A stretch of DNA of 40,428 nt from Hespellia sp. (lineage in GTDB: Bacteria > Bacillota > Clostridia > Lachnospirales > Lachnospiraceae), in the NCBI GenBank assembly GCA_022790755.1, contig JAAVXR010000024.1, positions 1 to 40,428 on the forward strand. The letters are read 5' to 3'. Each line of letters opens with the position of its first letter. Position 1 is the stretch's first letter. The notes beneath the pieces are model-generated. The model was not told the DNA's origin, ran no database searches, and worked only from the letters and a program-made list of their open reading frames with translations. This document shows, piece after piece, positions 6,321 to 14,794 of the stretch. A program made the position numbers and the translations under genes.

Positions 6321-7463
6321 TTACCGCTTTATCCCGTTCACATATACCGCTTTGACATTCAATTCCTGGTCCAGAAGCACCAGATCCGCATCTTTTCCCA
6401 CGGAAATGCTTCCACACTTTGAAAAGATTCCAATTTCTTTTGCCGGATTCATGGTTGCACAGGCCACGGCATTTTCCAGCGAAATCCCCATATCCAGTAC
6501 CGCAGTCCGCAGACATCCCATCAGATCCGTGACAGAACCGGCAATCGTTCCATCTCGAAGTACCGCTTTCTTCCCTGTCACACAGACATCCTGTCCACCC
6601 AACGTATACCATCCATCATTCAGCCCTGTCGCCCGCATGCTATCGCTGATCAGAATCATCCGTTCCGGTCCAAACATCGAAAATGCTGCCCGCACCATTG
6701 ACGGATGAACATGCACGCCGTCGCAAATCAGTTCTACATGACAGTGACTTGCATCTCTGGCAGCCCCGATCACCCCGGGATTGCGATGATTCAACGGCGG
6801 CATAGCATTAAACAAATGTGCGACATGACTTGCACCTTTTGCAAAAGCCCGGGAGGCCGTCTCATAATCTGCTTCCGTATGCGCCAGCGAAATCACCACT
6901 TCTTCTCGCATCTGTTCGATAAATTCAAATGCTCCGCTCTCTTCCGGCGCAACGTCGACCAGCTTAATCATCCCCTGCGACGCCGATTGCAGCGTCCGAA
7001 AAAGCTGTATGTCACATTTTCGAATATGTTCCGCCGCCTGCGCTCCTTTTCTGGCGGCGCTGAGGAAGGGACCCTCCATGTGAACCCCCGCCAGTTTTGC
7101 TTCAAAACGCGGCTGCTTGGACTCCGCTTTCGTTTTATATCTGCCAGCCACAGACATAATCTGATGCAATACCTCCTCCGGCAGTGTCATAGTCGCCGGA
7201 CATATGGAAGTCACCCCGACAGTCGCCTCATACTGAGCCATCTTCTGGATTCCTTCTTCGCTTGCATCACACAAATCATGTCCAACACATCCATGAAAAT
7301 GAAGATCTACCAACCCCGGAATCGCATAACATCCCTCGCCATCCACACGTTCTTCCTGCACAGAAATATTCTCAGATTCCGCAAATTTTCCGTCTTCTAT
7401 TCGAATCTTTCCCGGCATAAAGGTGCAATTTTCCTGAAAAACCTGAACATTTTCGATCAACAT
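6321..7463 (-). CDS. nagA: N-acetylglucosamine-6-phosphate deacetylase
   Basis: This 380-residue amidohydrolase converts N-acetylglucosamine-6-phosphate to glucosamine-6-phosphate and acetate in amino-sugar catabolism and wall recycling. Visible motifs are the metal-site DLHFHG near residues 53-58, VHMEGPFL with the metal-binding Glu, ISLAHTEAD, HLFNAMPPLNHR and the catalytic Asp in ISDSMRATG. Length fits the family. AGGAGAG precedes the ATG. It begins 21 bases after the stop of the HAD-XdhC fusion gene, so the two are probably co-transcribed, although no functional link between them is obvious. nagB is not in the window. Confidence 0.95.
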   Translation of the reverse strand: MLIENVQVFQENCTFMPGKIRIEDGKFAESENISVQEERVDGEGCYAIPGLVDLHFHGCVGHDLCDASEEGIQKMAQYEATVGVTSICPATMTLPEEVLHQIMSVAGRYKTKAESKQPRFEAKLAGVHMEGPFLSAARKGAQAAEHIRKCDIQLFRTLQSASQGMIKLVDVAPEESGAFEFIEQMREEVVISLAHTEADYETASRAFAKGASHVAHLFNAMPPLNHRNPGVIGAARDASHCHVELICDGVHVHPSMVRAAFSMFGPERMILISDSMRATGLNDGWYTLGGQDVCVTGKKAVLRDGTIAGSVTDLMGCLRTAVLDMGISLENAVACATMNPAKEIGIFSKCGSISVGKDADLVLLDQELNVKAVYVNGIKR

Positions 7464-7484
7464 TTTTATCTCTCCTGATTCATT

Positions 7485-9326
7485 TTACCCAATCACTTCC
7501 AGCAGTATGTCAAGTATACCGCCGCAGACCATCCCTTCTTCCTCCGCATCTTCCCCTGTCATATCCACATGACAGAGAATCGCCTTCTCTTCCCCGGCCC
7601 TCAGCATTCGTAATGCCTTTTGACAGATCTCTGCTTCCGCACAACCGCCCCCGATACTGTCAATACATCTTCCATCTGCAAAAATCAACATCTTAGTTCC
7701 TGCTTTTCGCGGCGTAGAACCTTTTCGTGACACGATCGTTGCCAGGACTTTCTCTTTCTCCTGAAAGATTCCCCTCATAAGCTCTTTGGAATATCCATCA
7801 TTTCGATTCGTCCGATTCTTGACCTCAATCAATTCCGCCATAATCGCCACTGCAATTTCCTCCGGTGTCTCCGCCCCGATATCCAGCCCAATCGGTGTAT
7901 GGACCGTATCCAGTATCTTGGCATCTCCACCATTTTCCAGAATCGCGTCCTTCACCCTCGCTGCTCGCCTACGGCTCCCGATCATACCGATGTAAGCATG
8001 TTTTTTCTGCAAAATCCGCTCCAGACACGTCTGATCAAACCGATGTCCGCGCGTCACAATGATAAAGAAAGTATCCTCCGTTCCTTCTATTGTTTCCAGC
8101 CCTTGTTCAAAGGAATCGCAAATTACTTCCGACGCACCTGCCTTTCTGGCGTGATCTGCAAATTTAGGCCGGTCTTCCAACACCGTAACGTAAAACCCGA
8201 GCATACGCCCCATCTTTATCAGCGGAATCGAAACATGTCCACCTCCACAGATGACCATATGCTTTTCACTTCCCAGCCATTCGCAGAATACTTTTTGTCC
8301 GCCTATCTCGTGCAAACCGCCCTCAGTGATCGCCTCCAATTCCTTCCTGTGTGCAGAAAAAAAAGTCTTTTCCCCGGACGTCCAACTCATTCGCCCATCC
8401 GTAAACAAAGCCCTTCCCCCAAAGGCGTCTCCTTCCACCACCACCATCGTCATATTCTTGCGCTTAGGATCTGCCGCCTCAACCGCCCGATAAAATTCTG
8501 ACAACATGTTCTGTGAAAAGCCTTTTTGTGCCATGGATTCAAGATTTTCTAACATATACGCAATCCCATCATGATCATTGTCTCGAGTAATATGTTGAAA
8601 CCGCACTTGAATATCCTCTGGCGCATTCCCCATCACCACACCGCACCCAACGGCTTCCAGCATCTCAAGATCATTGTAGTTATCCCCAAAAGCAATCACA
8701 TCTTCCAGCGCAATCTTCCAATAATCGCACAAATATTTTACGGACTCCGCCTTATTTACGCCTTTTGGCATGATCTCCAGAAGAATATCGGAGGATTTCA
8801 CAACATTGAAATCTGGAAATTCTGCTTTGATCTTTTCCTCAATCTCCAAGATTTTATCAGCCTCACAGATACACAATATTTTATGTACTTTCTCTCCATC
8901 CGGAATCGAACCGACAAAGCCTTCCCTAGAACATGCCTCCACAATCGTTTCTTCCCGAATGACTTTCGGATCTGTCTTGTCTTTGACAATCCAGTCGTCC
9001 ATTGAAAACAGATTCCACGTCAAAGCAAATTTCGAATCTTCTATAAAATCTATAATCTTTCCCGCCTGTTCCGGCTCCATTCCGTTCTGATAGATCATGT
9101 TTCCATCTTCATCCAATATCAGAGCACCACTGTAGGCAATGATTGGACAATGAAACCCATTTTTTCTCATGATCGGGTAGATGCCCGAAGGACTTCTGGC
9201 CGACACGATCACAAATGGGATATTTTGCTGTCGCAGACTCAGAATTTTATCCTTCGTGAGTGCTGTCACAACATGATTGGAGTTTAGTAATGTTCCGTCT
9301 ATATCACTGAATACTGCTTTGTACAT
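7485..9326 (-). CDS. HAD-family (Cof-type) phosphatase fused to an XdhC/CoxI-family protein
   Basis: This 613-residue protein is a fusion. Residues 1 to about 265 are a Cof-type HAD hydrolase with catalytic DIDGT near the start and GDNYNDLEML near residues 217-226. From about 275 the sequence is of XdhC type: a Rossmann part with the nucleotide loop CGGGHVSIPL and LEDRPKFAD, then GSTPRKAGTKM and SIGGGCAEAE of the CoxI-like part. The Rossmann part precedes the CoxI part, as in clostridial XdhC proteins and opposite to the classical order. XdhC proteins help load the molybdenum cofactor into hydroxylases, but no such hydroxylase is nearby. The reading frame is intact across the joint. GAGGAAT precedes the ATG. 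The role of the HAD part is unknown; a sugar or nucleotide phosphate substrate is typical for the family. Confidence 0.88.
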   Translation of the reverse strand: MYKAVFSDIDGTLLNSNHVVTALTKDKILSLRQQNIPFVIVSARSPSGIYPIMRKNGFHCPIIAYSGALILDEDGNMIYQNGMEPEQAGKIIDFIEDSKFALTWNLFSMDDWIVKDKTDPKVIREETIVEACSREGFVGSIPDGEKVHKILCICEADKILEIEEKIKAEFPDFNVVKSSDILLEIMPKGVNKAESVKYLCDYWKIALEDVIAFGDNYNDLEMLEAVGCGVVMGNAPEDIQVRFQHITRDNDHDGIAYMLENLESMAQKGFSQNMLSEFYRAVEAADPKRKNMTMVVVEGDAFGGRALFTDGRMSWTSGEKTFFSAHRKELEAITEGGLHEIGGQKVFCEWLGSEKHMVICGGGHVSIPLIKMGRMLGFYVTVLEDRPKFADHARKAGASEVICDSFEQGLETIEGTEDTFFIIVTRGHRFDQTCLERILQKKHAYIGMIGSRRRAARVKDAILENGGDAKILDTVHTPIGLDIGAETPEEIAVAIMAELIEVKNRTNRNDGYSKELMRGIFQEKEKVLATIVSRKGSTPRKAGTKMLIFADGRCIDSIGGGCAEAEICQKALRMLRAGEEKAILCHVDMTGEDAEEEGMVCGGILDILLEVIG

Positions 9327-9529
9327 TGAGATTCCTCGCTTTCGTTATATGGTACGCTCCTTTATGGGCGCATGTCGGTTCCTTCTTAAGTATATGCAAT
9401 TTTAGAGATACAATCAACAAAGCTTTGCAAGATAATCCTTTCATAATATTCGACCAGAAAATAATTGAAAACTATAAAAATAACAGGTATCATGTTACTA
9501 TAGTCCCGAACACACATAAAGCATTCCTT

Positions 9530-9835
9530 ATGGAAAAAAGTATTCTTTATCATGGAAGCAATATCATTGTTCCAAAACCCAAAATTCTCATTAATGGCCA
9601 TTATAAGGATTTTGGGTATGGTTTTTACTGTACGAATATCAAAAAGCAAGCGAAACGCTGGGCCTTCACCAGGCGTCTTATCTCCGACACTGCCATCCCT
9701 GGCGAAACTGAGGTAGAAGGAATCCTCAGAGTGTACAATCGTCCGCTCTGTGCGGTGATTGATAATTACAACTGCAGCGCATATTACGAACCGTCCTATG
9801 TAATCGCGCGGGCTCATCAAAACGGCAGCTTCTAA
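9530..9835 (+). pseudogene. DUF3990-type protein remnant
   Basis: The reading frame from the ATG at 9530 encodes about 101 residues and opens with ILYHGSNIIV, followed by KDFGYGFYCTN and QAKRWA. These are the hallmarks of the DUF3990 family, often found beside small partner proteins in toxin-antitoxin-like pairs. Family members are usually about 150-200 residues; here the match fades after VEGILRVYN and a stop follows, so the copy looks truncated. No ribosome binding site precedes the ATG. The frame stays open upstream to 9326 but that part looks non-coding. A strong terminator hairpin follows immediately. Confidence 0.5.
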
Positions 9836-9837
9836 AT

Positions 9838-9893
9838 AACAAAAACTCCGACCTCCAAACTGTCAGATTTTCAGGTCCAATTTTGGAGGTCGG
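9838..9893 (-). terminator. Intrinsic terminator of the PTS operon (probably bidirectional)
   Basis: CCGACCTCCAAA (9848-9859) and TTTGGAGGTCGG (9882-9893) form a perfect 12-bp stem. On the minus strand it is followed by AGTTTTTGTTAT, ending the operon whose last gene stops at 9933. On the plus strand a weaker T-run (TTCATTTTC) follows. Confidence 0.85.
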
Positions 9894-9932
9894 TTCATTT
9901 TCACAAGCAATATTTCTCAGTATATTATAGTT

Positions 9933-10979
9933 CTATTGATTTACGACATACATCCATTCTCCGGTCTGGAAATAATGATCCAGCGCTCCCATCGTGATGC
10001 CAGCCGACATTTCAAATACGTCCGCGCAATGTCCTGCCAGATGCCCGGTCACCGTGACATTGTCCATGGTAAGCAGCGGATTATCCGCCTGAAACGGTTC
10101 CTGGTGAAAGACATCCAGTCCCGCGCCGGCGATTTTCTTATTCTGCAGCGCATCCATCATCGCCACCTCATCGACCAGGCCTGCCCGCGCCGTATTGATC
10201 AGGAAGCATCCCGGTTTCATCAGCGCGAACTGCTCTGCGCCGATCAGACCTTTTGTCTCAGGTGTCAACCGGAAATGTACCGAAATGACGTCCGCATTCT
10301 TACACAAGTTGTTGAGCGACATCGGCGTGTATCCCATTTCTTTGATTTTTTCCTCCGGCATATAGGGATCATAAATCAAAACGTTTGCTTCAAAAGCTTT
10401 CATGATGTTCGCCACCCTGGAGCCAACCATCCCACAGCCTACAAGACCGACGTTCTTTCCTTTCAGATTCACCGAATACTCGTCATTCGGGAATCCATCT
10501 TTGAAGTTGCCCATCTGAACCCGCTGATGGGAGCGCGCAATATTTTTCATTTCTGAGATCATCAGCCCCACCGTAAATTCAGACACCGGAACTGCAAGGC
10601 GTCCTGGCGCATTGATGACTTTCACGCCTCTTTCTGTTGCATTTTCCACGTTGATATTCTCCACACCGCTTCGTATGATGCATACCGCCTCCAGATGTTC
10701 TGCACTGTTTACTGCTTTCGTGCTGATTGCGCTGATATGAGAAATCACGATATCGGCGTCTTTGATTTCTGCAAGCAATTCTTCCTCTTCCGCAATCACA
10801 TCCGGCCCGTTCTTCTCCATATTCAAGAACATTTTCATAAAGGCGTCACCGTCTTTGATCTCTTTCTGTACAGAGACATACTTTACTTCCGCACCGTATT
10901 TCTCTGCCAGAGCGTCAAATACTCTCAACTCTCCATTGGGTGTGGAAAACCCTTCCATTACTACTACTTTCTTTCCCAT
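9933..10979 (-). CDS. D-isomer-specific 2-hydroxyacid dehydrogenase
   Basis: This 348-residue NAD-dependent dehydrogenase belongs to the SerA/LdhA-type family. It shows the nucleotide-binding GLVGCGMVGSRVA in the middle, the catalytic Arg in IRSGVENI, the catalytic Glu in GLDVFHQEP and the catalytic His in GHLAGH. It is the last gene of the sigma-54 PTS operon, 83 bases after the aldolase, and is followed by a strong terminator. Its substrate cannot be read from sequence; context suggests it interconverts a 2-keto acid and a D-2-hydroxy acid arising from the imported sugar, or balances NADH. 3-phosphoglycerate dehydrogenase is an alternative, but no other serine-pathway gene is nearby. Confidence 0.88.
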   Translation of the reverse strand: MGKKVVVMEGFSTPNGELRVFDALAEKYGAEVKYVSVQKEIKDGDAFMKMFLNMEKNGPDVIAEEEELLAEIKDADIVISHISAISTKAVNSAEHLEAVCIIRSGVENINVENATERGVKVINAPGRLAVPVSEFTVGLMISEMKNIARSHQRVQMGNFKDGFPNDEYSVNLKGKNVGLVGCGMVGSRVANIMKAFEANVLIYDPYMPEEKIKEMGYTPMSLNNLCKNADVISVHFRLTPETKGLIGAEQFALMKPGCFLINTARAGLVDEVAMMDALQNKKIAGAGLDVFHQEPFQADNPLLTMDNVTVTGHLAGHCADVFEMSAGITMGALDHYFQTGEWMYVVNQ

Positions 10980-11004
10980 TCTATTTTCCCTCTTTCTTTT
11001 CTAT

Positions 11005-11052
11005 GATTCGGATGTCAAAAGGTACTTCCTCAGAGAGTACCTGGCAATTAGA
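11005..11052. repeat. Solo end of the long inverted-repeat family between dehydrogenase and aldolase
   Basis: GATTCGGATGTCAAAAGGT at 11005-11023 matches the terminal repeat of the 59-369 element, and the following CAGAGAGTACCTGGCAATT matches the inverse of its right inner arm. Only one end is present, so this is a fragment inside an otherwise continuous operon. Confidence 0.6.
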
Positions 11053-11062
11053 AGCAGATTCT

Positions 11063-11923
11063 CTATGACAACACCGACAGCGTTCCAAACACTTCTATAT
11101 GATGATCCACTACCGCTTCTTCCGCCTGCTGCCCCGCCGCAATCACGTCTGTAAACTGGAATCTCGGCGTCTCTTCTATGTACTGTTTACAAGCAGCCGC
11201 CCCAGCCAGCGTCATCGCCGTATAGAAATTGATTTTATTGATCCCATGGGCAACCAGCTTCTTATAATCTTCATCCCCTAATCCGGAACCTCCATGCAGT
11301 ACGATAGGAATCGGCAATTCTTTCTTGATGGCATCCAGACGTTCATAATCAATCTTCGGTGTTCCTTTATAGACGCCATGAACCGTTCCGATCGCCACAG
11401 CAAGACAATCCACATCGGTATCTTTGTAAAACCGAAGCGCTTCCTCCACCGTCGTGTAAGCGTCGGGGTCCGCGACATTTCCCTCCAGCATATTCCCCTC
11501 GTGTCCGGCTACATGTCCAATCTCAGCTTCCACAGTGACGCCGCAGGCACGGGCTGCCTCGATTACCTTCTTTGTGATTCTTACATTTTCCTCATAAGGA
11601 AGAGAGGAGCCGTCAAACATCACAGAAGTACATCCATACTGAATCCCTTTGACGCAGGCTTCATAGGTCGGTGAATGATCCAGGTGCAATGCAACCGGCA
11701 CCGAGCTTCTTCTGCAGCGTTCTGTCAGATATCCCATAAATGCATCTGCATTCGGGTCATCCAGCGACATCGGCATCACCATCACGATTACCGGCGTATT
11801 TCTCTTTTCCGCCGCACGGATGATTGCCTCCGCCGTGATGTACTCCAGGGTATCGAACGCTCCCACTGCATAATTTTTATCTTTCGCAACGCTCAAAAGC
11901 TCCTTCATTGTTACTAACGCCAT
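11063..11923 (-). CDS. Class II (zinc) fructose/tagatose-bisphosphate-type aldolase
   Basis: The chosen ATG at 11923 is preceded by GGAAGGAG; the longer in-frame start at 12091 has no site and would overlap the PTS IID gene. The 286-residue protein starts MALVTMKELL and shows the class II motifs HLDHSPTYE (zinc His), VEAEIGHVAGHEG, GTVHGVYKG and LHGGSGLGDED. Such enzymes cleave fructose-1,6- or tagatose-1,6-bisphosphate, or related ketose phosphates, into two trioses. It is 32 bases after IID in the PTS operon, so it probably acts on the phosphorylated sugar the transporter delivers. No sugar-phosphate kinase is in the operon, so either the substrate is a ketose-1-phosphate or a kinase elsewhere is used (inference). 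Confidence 0.9.
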   Translation of the reverse strand: MALVTMKELLSVAKDKNYAVGAFDTLEYITAEAIIRAAEKRNTPVIVMVMPMSLDDPNADAFMGYLTERCRRSSVPVALHLDHSPTYEACVKGIQYGCTSVMFDGSSLPYEENVRITKKVIEAARACGVTVEAEIGHVAGHEGNMLEGNVADPDAYTTVEEALRFYKDTDVDCLAVAIGTVHGVYKGTPKIDYERLDAIKKELPIPIVLHGGSGLGDEDYKKLVAHGINKINFYTAMTLAGAAACKQYIEETPRFQFTDVIAAGQQAEEAVVDHHIEVFGTLSVLS

Positions 11924-11955
11924 TTCTATATTCTCCTTCCAACTATTTTTGATTC

Positions 11956-12798
11956 TTACCAGATTCCAAAAAACGCGCCCAGGATACTGACCACCACGAT
12001 TCCAAGAACGATATACACCATCTTGACATTTTTGCGGAATAACGCATAACAGATCAATACCGGTCCGATTTTCAATATGCCTGGCAGACAAGATTCTATG
12101 ATATCGTTCAGCGCAACAGTCCCATTGACAAACTCCAGTTTCGTCACCAGATTGACATAGGAAAACGTCATGCTCCCCATAATAAACATGCTCAACACGC
12201 TGGCACAGGAAAGAATTTTCTTAAATGTTCCGGACTCCAACAGGTCGATCGCTGCCTCACGCCCAATCTTGTATCCAACCGGGATCAAGATAAAACTGGC
12301 GATCGGTCTGGCTGCAACCGAAATTACATTCGCCAGAATCGGCGCAAAGAACAGTCCAGCGGCCGCCATCGGTTGAAAGATCGCGATACACAGGGTACGG
12401 ATTGTGGTGTCCGCAATCGTATCTCCAAAACCGGCCATCGGCCCCATCAACGCAGCTTTCACATTTCCAAAAGATTCATCCGGAATCTCTCCGCCATTCG
12501 CCCGTTCTTCCTCCATCGCGATTATAATGCCGTTGATCACGGCTCCAAAACCGGCGCAAGTAATATAAAGAGAGGTTTCCCTGGAAAGTGCGCGGCTGAA
12601 ATCTTCATCATTTTTATATAATTTCCGCAAAATATGCGAAATGGAATTACAAAAAGCCACCCCGTAATAACGAACGTATGACTTCGGATGATAATAAAAG
12701 AATATCCATTTGAACCATGCCCAATATAGATCTTTCTTAGTAATTACCGAAGTTTTCTCTTCCACGATTTCCGTTCCCGTCGTCATTTCTTTACTCAT
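11956..12798 (-). CDS. PTS mannose/fructose/sorbose-type IID component
   Basis: The start at 12798 has GGAAGGAGG nine bases upstream; a longer start at 12840 would overlap IIC. The 280-residue protein has family hallmarks: KKDLYWAWFKW near the N-terminus, RETSLYITCAGFGAVING, and AALMGPMAGFGDTIADTTIR, with several membrane helices in the C-terminal half. With IIC it forms the membrane channel of a mannose-class phosphotransferase system. It starts two bases after the IIC stop, so the pair is tightly coupled. Confidence 0.94.
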   Translation of the reverse strand: MSKEMTTGTEIVEEKTSVITKKDLYWAWFKWIFFYYHPKSYVRYYGVAFCNSISHILRKLYKNDEDFSRALSRETSLYITCAGFGAVINGIIIAMEEERANGGEIPDESFGNVKAALMGPMAGFGDTIADTTIRTLCIAIFQPMAAAGLFFAPILANVISVAARPIASFILIPVGYKIGREAAIDLLESGTFKKILSCASVLSMFIMGSMTFSYVNLVTKLEFVNGTVALNDIIESCLPGILKIGPVLICYALFRKNVKMVYIVLGIVVVSILGAFFGIW

Positions 12799-12800
12799 TC

Positions 12801-13553
12801 TCACATTCCTCCTTCCGCTTCTTTTCCTTCCATAAACCAATTATGAAGGATCGCAAGTATCACGCCAAAAATAGACATTACGATTGTACTGATTCCACAC
12901 ACATAGGAAATATAAAAACCAAAGAAGAAGTATACCAACAGTTGACATTTCCCAATCAGATTCAAAAACAGCGCAAATCCAACTGCTGGAAGAATTCCGC
13001 CTGCTACGCTCAATCCATTCATCAACCATGTTGGAAAAGCATCTACCAACTGTGTGATAAATCCCGAGCCAAAATAAAGAATCAAAAATAGAGGGATAAA
13101 CCGAGCAGGTGTATTATACAAAGGTGGCCAAAGATTCACAGCCCTGTTCAATGCTTTTGTATCGCCTCTTTCTGCAGCCCGTTCCCCCATGTTTGCGGAA
13201 ATAGAGTTCAAAGTACATTCCAAAGGCGTATAAATACTTCCTGCTAGAACTGCAAACGGAATCGCCAGAGCCAAAGCCACCTCCGCTGATAGATTAGAAA
13301 CAATTGCAAGCGGCACTGCAACAAATGTTGCCGTCTGTAGATCATAGCTGTTAGTACCACCTGCCGTCACGGGCGCCATATTCAGTGTTTGAATCGCCGC
13401 GCCCAAAATCAATCCTGTCTTCCAGTCTCCCATAATAATTCCACATAAAAATCCCATTACAAATGCCATCGGTCCCATAATGACATGCATCACCGGTGTA
13501 ACTGTCAGAATCGTATAGAGCAGACATATTAAAATAATTTGTGCTAAAGACAT
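12801..13553 (-). CDS. PTS mannose/fructose/sorbose-type IIC component
   Basis: This 250-residue hydrophobic protein has about seven membrane segments. Family features are GPMAFVMGFLCGIIMGDWKTGLIL-like sequence near residues 27-50 and the pattern LGAAIQTLNMAPVTAGGT. AGGAGG precedes the ATG by seven bases. It carries the sugar across the membrane together with IID while IIA/IIB supply phosphate. It is third in the IIA-IIB-IIC-IID order, 26 bases after IIB. Confidence 0.94.
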   Translation of the reverse strand: MSLAQIILICLLYTILTVTPVMHVIMGPMAFVMGFLCGIIMGDWKTGLILGAAIQTLNMAPVTAGGTNSYDLQTATFVAVPLAIVSNLSAEVALALAIPFAVLAGSIYTPLECTLNSISANMGERAAERGDTKALNRAVNLWPPLYNTPARFIPLFLILYFGSGFITQLVDAFPTWLMNGLSVAGGILPAVGFALFLNLIGKCQLLVYFFFGFYISYVCGISTIVMSIFGVILAILHNWFMEGKEAEGGM

Positions 13554-13579
13554 CTCTCATCCTCCTTTTCGTTCGTTTC

Positions 13580-14086
13580 TCATTTCTTGAATTTTGCTTT
13601 TGCAAGCACATCGTTCAGCGTTCTGCGCGGGTCCGGCGGAAAACACTGAAAAAAAATCTTTACTTGATGCTCGTCCTGTAATTTCCTCAGTCGTTCCCCT
13701 TCTTCCCGATCCATCGCCACCCCTTTTGCAACAATTACTTTTTTGCTCTTTCCAGGCGGCATCGTGATATTCGCTATCTGCAACTCCGGATAAGTATATC
13801 CCTTCTCATATGCACGAAGCGCGGTATCAATATCCCCAAACAACACAATAATTCTTCCATTTTCCAGTTGATTGCTCTGAAATCGTTCCGCCATCTCATC
13901 CGTGCTGATCGTAGCCATGGATACTCCCTGGGGAGCCGCTTTCTCATGAAGCTTTACCAAAAACGGATCCTTACATTTCACATCATCCACAACAATAATC
14001 CCGGTAGCTCCCATTCCTGGCACCCACGTATTACATACCGTGCCGTGAGCCAGCCGACTGTCCAACCTGTTCAAAATAATCGACAT
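13580..14086 (-). CDS. PTS mannose/fructose/sorbose-type IIB component
   Basis: This 168-residue cytoplasmic protein starts MSIILNRLDSRLAHGTV; H14 in RLAHG is the phosphorylated histidine of this family (usual form RxDxRLxHGQV). The rest follows the IIB fold with VVDDVKCKDPF and ITMPPGKSKKV. It passes phosphate from IIA to the incoming sugar. It lies 13 bases after IIA in the sigma-54-driven operon. Confidence 0.94.
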   Translation of the reverse strand: MSIILNRLDSRLAHGTVCNTWVPGMGATGIIVVDDVKCKDPFLVKLHEKAAPQGVSMATISTDEMAERFQSNQLENGRIIVLFGDIDTALRAYEKGYTYPELQIANITMPPGKSKKVIVAKGVAMDREEGERLRKLQDEHQVKIFFQCFPPDPRRTLNDVLAKAKFKK

Positions 14087-14099
14087 AACAAAATCCCTC

Positions 14100-14552
14100 C
14101 TATGTTTCCATCAAATCCATCACGAATTCCCCGACATCCACCGCTGCCTTCCTGTAGCTCTCCATCGTATTGGAGATTATCATTTTGCCGTCGGCATGAG
14201 TCTCCCTATCCTGAGCGATTTCGAGCACCATCGGAAGATTCAGACCACTCAACGCATATACCGGTCGTTTCAATTCCGGTATGATTTTCATCAGAACATT
14301 GAACGGCGAACCTCCAAATAAATCAATCAGCAGCACGGTATTTTCCGGCATCTTCCTCCACATCTCCTGAAGTTCCCGCCGATACTCTTCAAGGGAATCA
14401 TTTACCTCCAGCCCCAGCGCCGCCACATTCTCTAATTCCCCCAGAATCATTTCCGCGGACTCTACAACCGCGCAGGCCATAGGGCCGTGACTGATGCAGA
14501 TGATCCCCGGTAAAGCCGGATTTATCTCATTTGGAAATCGTATCTGCGACAT
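14100..14552 (-). CDS. PTS mannose-type IIA component
   Basis: This 150-residue protein is first in the operon. H22 in ICISHGPMA is the expected phosphorylation site, and LLIDLFGGSPFNVLMK is the typical IIA-Man segment. AAAGGAGG precedes the ATG. It receives phosphate from HPr, a dedicated copy of which is encoded at 17736, and passes it to IIB. The sigma-54 promoter lies about 100 bases upstream. Confidence 0.94.
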   Translation of the reverse strand: MSQIRFPNEINPALPGIICISHGPMACAVVESAEMILGELENVAALGLEVNDSLEEYRRELQEMWRKMPENTVLLIDLFGGSPFNVLMKIIPELKRPVYALSGLNLPMVLEIAQDRETHADGKMIISNTMESYRKAAVDVGEFVMDLMET

Positions 14553-14655
14553 CTTTTATACCTCCTTTCCGTATTTTTCGTTACTCGGTGTTTCACCTTT
14601 CTCTATTTTTCGTAATAGATGTTTGCAACAAAATCACTTTATGCTTTTTGTTAGC

Positions 14656-14671
14656 GCAAAAAGTGTGCCAA
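14656..14671 (-). promoter_or_regulatory. Sigma-54 (-24/-12) promoter of the PTS operon
   Basis: On the minus strand TTGGCAC, five bases (ACTTT) and TTGC match the sigma-54 consensus TGGCAC-N5-TTGC exactly. Transcription should start near 14644 and run into the IIA gene at 14552. The divergent gene encodes the matching sigma-54 activator of LevR type. Confidence 0.9.
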
Positions 14672-14700
14672 TTATACTGTTGTACATCAATTTTGCTTTA

Positions 14701-14711
14701 TTAACCGTTAA
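14701..14711. promoter_or_regulatory. Palindrome TTAACCGTTAA, candidate activator site
   Basis: A perfect arm pair TTAAC/GTTAA around one base lies about 35 bases upstream of the -24 element of the PTS promoter. It is a candidate upstream activating site for the LevR-type protein. Placement is plausible but no consensus is available to test it here. Confidence 0.3.
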
Positions 14712-14723
14712 ATTTTATTTCTA

Positions 14724-14766
14724 TTGACATATTTATATTATGATTGCTACACTAAAAACATAGTGT
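14724..14766 (+). promoter_or_regulatory. Promoter of the levR-like gene with overlapping inverted repeat
   Basis: TTGACA (14724-14729), an 18-bp spacer and TACACT (14748-14753) form a plausible sigma-A promoter for the activator gene. A perfect inverted repeat ACACTA-N6-TAGTGT (14749-14766) overlaps its -10. Binding there could repress the activator gene or serve as an upstream site for the divergent sigma-54 promoter. Confidence 0.5.
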
Positions 14767-14794
14767 TGTATTCTATTTTATAATGGAGGGAAAA

